The notes below the pieces were generated by a model. That model made no database searches, was not told the origin of the DNA, and saw only the letters and a program-made list of their open reading frames with translations. A program made the translations under genes and the position numbers. Shown piece by piece: positions 6,753-8,941 of a stretch of 8,941 nucleotides of DNA; positions within the stretch are counted from its first letter, which is position 1; every line of letters starts with the position of its first letter. The DNA is from Gammaproteobacteria bacterium. GTDB lineage: Bacteria; Pseudomonadota; Gammaproteobacteria; GCA-001735895. Where the stretch lies: the NCBI GenBank assembly GCA_003645435.1, contig QNFD01000091.1, positions 1 to 8,941 of the forward strand. Reading direction: 5' to 3'.

Positions 6753-6778
6753 TAGCACTCACTTGATGTGAGTGCTAA
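6752..6778 (+). promoter_or_regulatory. CIRCE operator (HrcA binding site)
   Basis: The sequence is TTAGCACTC, nine bases, GAGTGCTAA, an exact match to the CIRCE consensus. The arms extend inward by two more pairs (AC/GT), giving 11-bp arms around a 5-base loop. CIRCE is bound by the repressor HrcA, whose folding depends on GroESL, giving feedback control of chaperonin levels. In E. coli and Pseudomonas the groE operon lacks it, so the site is informative about lineage. hrcA itself is not in the window. Confidence 0.95.
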
Positions 6779-6855
6779 CTCGCAGCGAATACTAATCGCC
6801 ATCCCTGTAGGAAGGCGGAAAATTTTAAACGAAAACAAACTGGAGAATAGCAACA

Positions 6856-7143
6856 ATGAATATTCGTCCCTTGCATGACCGCGTGGTCGTCAGGCGTAAG
6901 GAAGAAGAAACCACCACAGCCGGTGGTATCGTGATTCCTGATTCAGCAACCGAAAAGCCAAGTACTGGCGAAATTATTGCAGCCGGTAACGGCAAAGTCA
7001 CCGACTCGGGTGATGTACGAGCGCTCGATGTCAAAGTAGGCGACACAGTTTACTTTGGTAAATATTCCGGTACTGAAATCAAGGTAGATGGTGAAGAGCT
7101 ACTAATCATGCGCGAAGATGACATCATCGCCATTGTTGAATAA
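6856..7143 (+). CDS. groES: Co-chaperonin GroES (Hsp10)
   Basis: GroES is the heptameric lid of the GroEL folding chamber in the cytoplasm. The 95-aa protein begins [18 protein letters not shown], close to E. coli GroES. It carries the mobile loop (about 16-33) with the hydrophobic GroEL-contact triplet Ile25-Val26-Ile27 in [16 protein letters not shown], the G-x-V/I-x-A-x-G-x-G core, and the C-terminal [15 protein letters not shown]. Length and sequence are normal. The ATG at 6856 has GGAG at 6842-6845, about 10 bases upstream. It follows a leader of about 77 bases after the CIRCE operator and is the first gene of the groESL operon, with groEL starting 29 bases after its stop. Confidence 0.98.
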   Translation: MNIRPLHDRVVVRRKEEETTTAGGIVIPDSATEKPSTGEIIAAGNGKVTDSGDVRALDVKVGDTVYFGKYSGTEIKVDGEELLIMREDDIIAIVE

Positions 7144-7166
7144 TTCATAGTATATAGAGAGGTTAA

Positions 7167-8828
<1,662 letters not shown>

Positions 8829-8858
8829 GTCGTTCACAAACCTGAACTGTTGTACCCG

Positions 8859-8887
8859 AAAGCCCCGCTACATGCGGGGCTTTTTTT
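8859..8887 (+). terminator. Intrinsic terminator of groESL
   Basis: AGCCCCGC (8861-8868), a 5-base loop TACAT and GCGGGGCT (8874-8881) form a perfect GC-rich stem, extendable by A-T pairs at the base. It runs into seven T residues (8881-8887). It lies just downstream of the groEL stop and is a textbook Rho-independent terminator. Confidence 0.95.
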
Positions 8888-8903
8888 ATGGTGTGTTAAT
8901 TCA

Positions 8904-8941
8904 ATTAGAATTAGCCATTAGAAATGGCTATTAGAAATGGC
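8904..8941. repeat. 13-bp tandem repeat, running off the window
   Basis: Three units with a 13-base period are visible: ATTAGAATTAGCC (8904-8916, degenerate), ATTAGAAATGGCT (8917-8929) and ATTAGAAATGGC (8930-8941, cut by the window end). The middle part, GCCATT-AGA-AATGGC, is also palindromic. It follows the groEL terminator, and its full length and copy number lie outside the window. Confidence 0.7.

Noticed and set aside
6568..6762. 64-codon minus-strand open frame between fxsA and groES
   Set aside because: Crosses the sigma-32 and sigma-70 promoters and part of the CIRCE operator; no ribosome-binding evidence or recognisable domain.
6752..6778. Inverted repeat before groES read as a terminator for fxsA
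   Set aside because: It is an exact CIRCE operator, is not followed by a T-run, and lies downstream of the groESL promoters.

Overview
The window is chromosomal DNA of a gammaproteobacterium. The gene order prmA-accC-accB-aroQ-(TlpA-like)-dsbD on the minus strand, facing fxsA-groES-groEL on the plus strand, is a neighbourhood typical of non-enteric Gammaproteobacteria. AccC, GroES and GroEL match the E. coli proteins closely at their key residues. A perfect CIRCE operator in front of groES indicates a lineage that uses HrcA, unlike E. coli or Pseudomonas. The species cannot be named from the sequence alone.

Left part (1-2576, minus strand): a tightly packed housekeeping cluster, read from right to left. 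aroQ (type II 3-dehydroquinase) overlaps accB (biotin carrier protein) by one base. accC (biotin carboxylase) follows after 8 bases, and then the 5' end of prmA (ribosomal protein L11 methyltransferase), which runs off the window. A 159-bp MITE-like inverted-repeat element flanked by CTAG sits exactly between accC and prmA. Removing it with one CTAG copy restores a one-base accC stop / prmA start overlap.

Middle (2721-6011, minus strand): a redox pair made of dsbD and a TlpA-like membrane-anchored thioredoxin, separated by one base. DsbD is unusually long (825 aa) because its periplasmic N-terminal domain is present twice, each copy with its own cysteine pair. Upstream of dsbD, where cutA usually lies, only frameshifted CutA-like fragments remain. 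The first ~16 residues of the dsbD reading frame look like a further piece of CutA, which suggests a deletion joined the two genes.

Right part (6132-8941, plus strand): fxsA (inner-membrane protein), then the groESL chaperonin operon. Its control region carries a near-consensus sigma-32 promoter, a near-consensus sigma-70 promoter and a CIRCE operator abutting the sigma-70 -10 box, so heat-shock sigma factor and HrcA repression probably act together. groEL ends in a clear intrinsic terminator, followed by a 13-bp tandem repeat that runs off the window end. I see no RNA gene, CRISPR array or defence system. The unusual material is the transposon-split operon junction, the decayed cutA and the double-headed DsbD.
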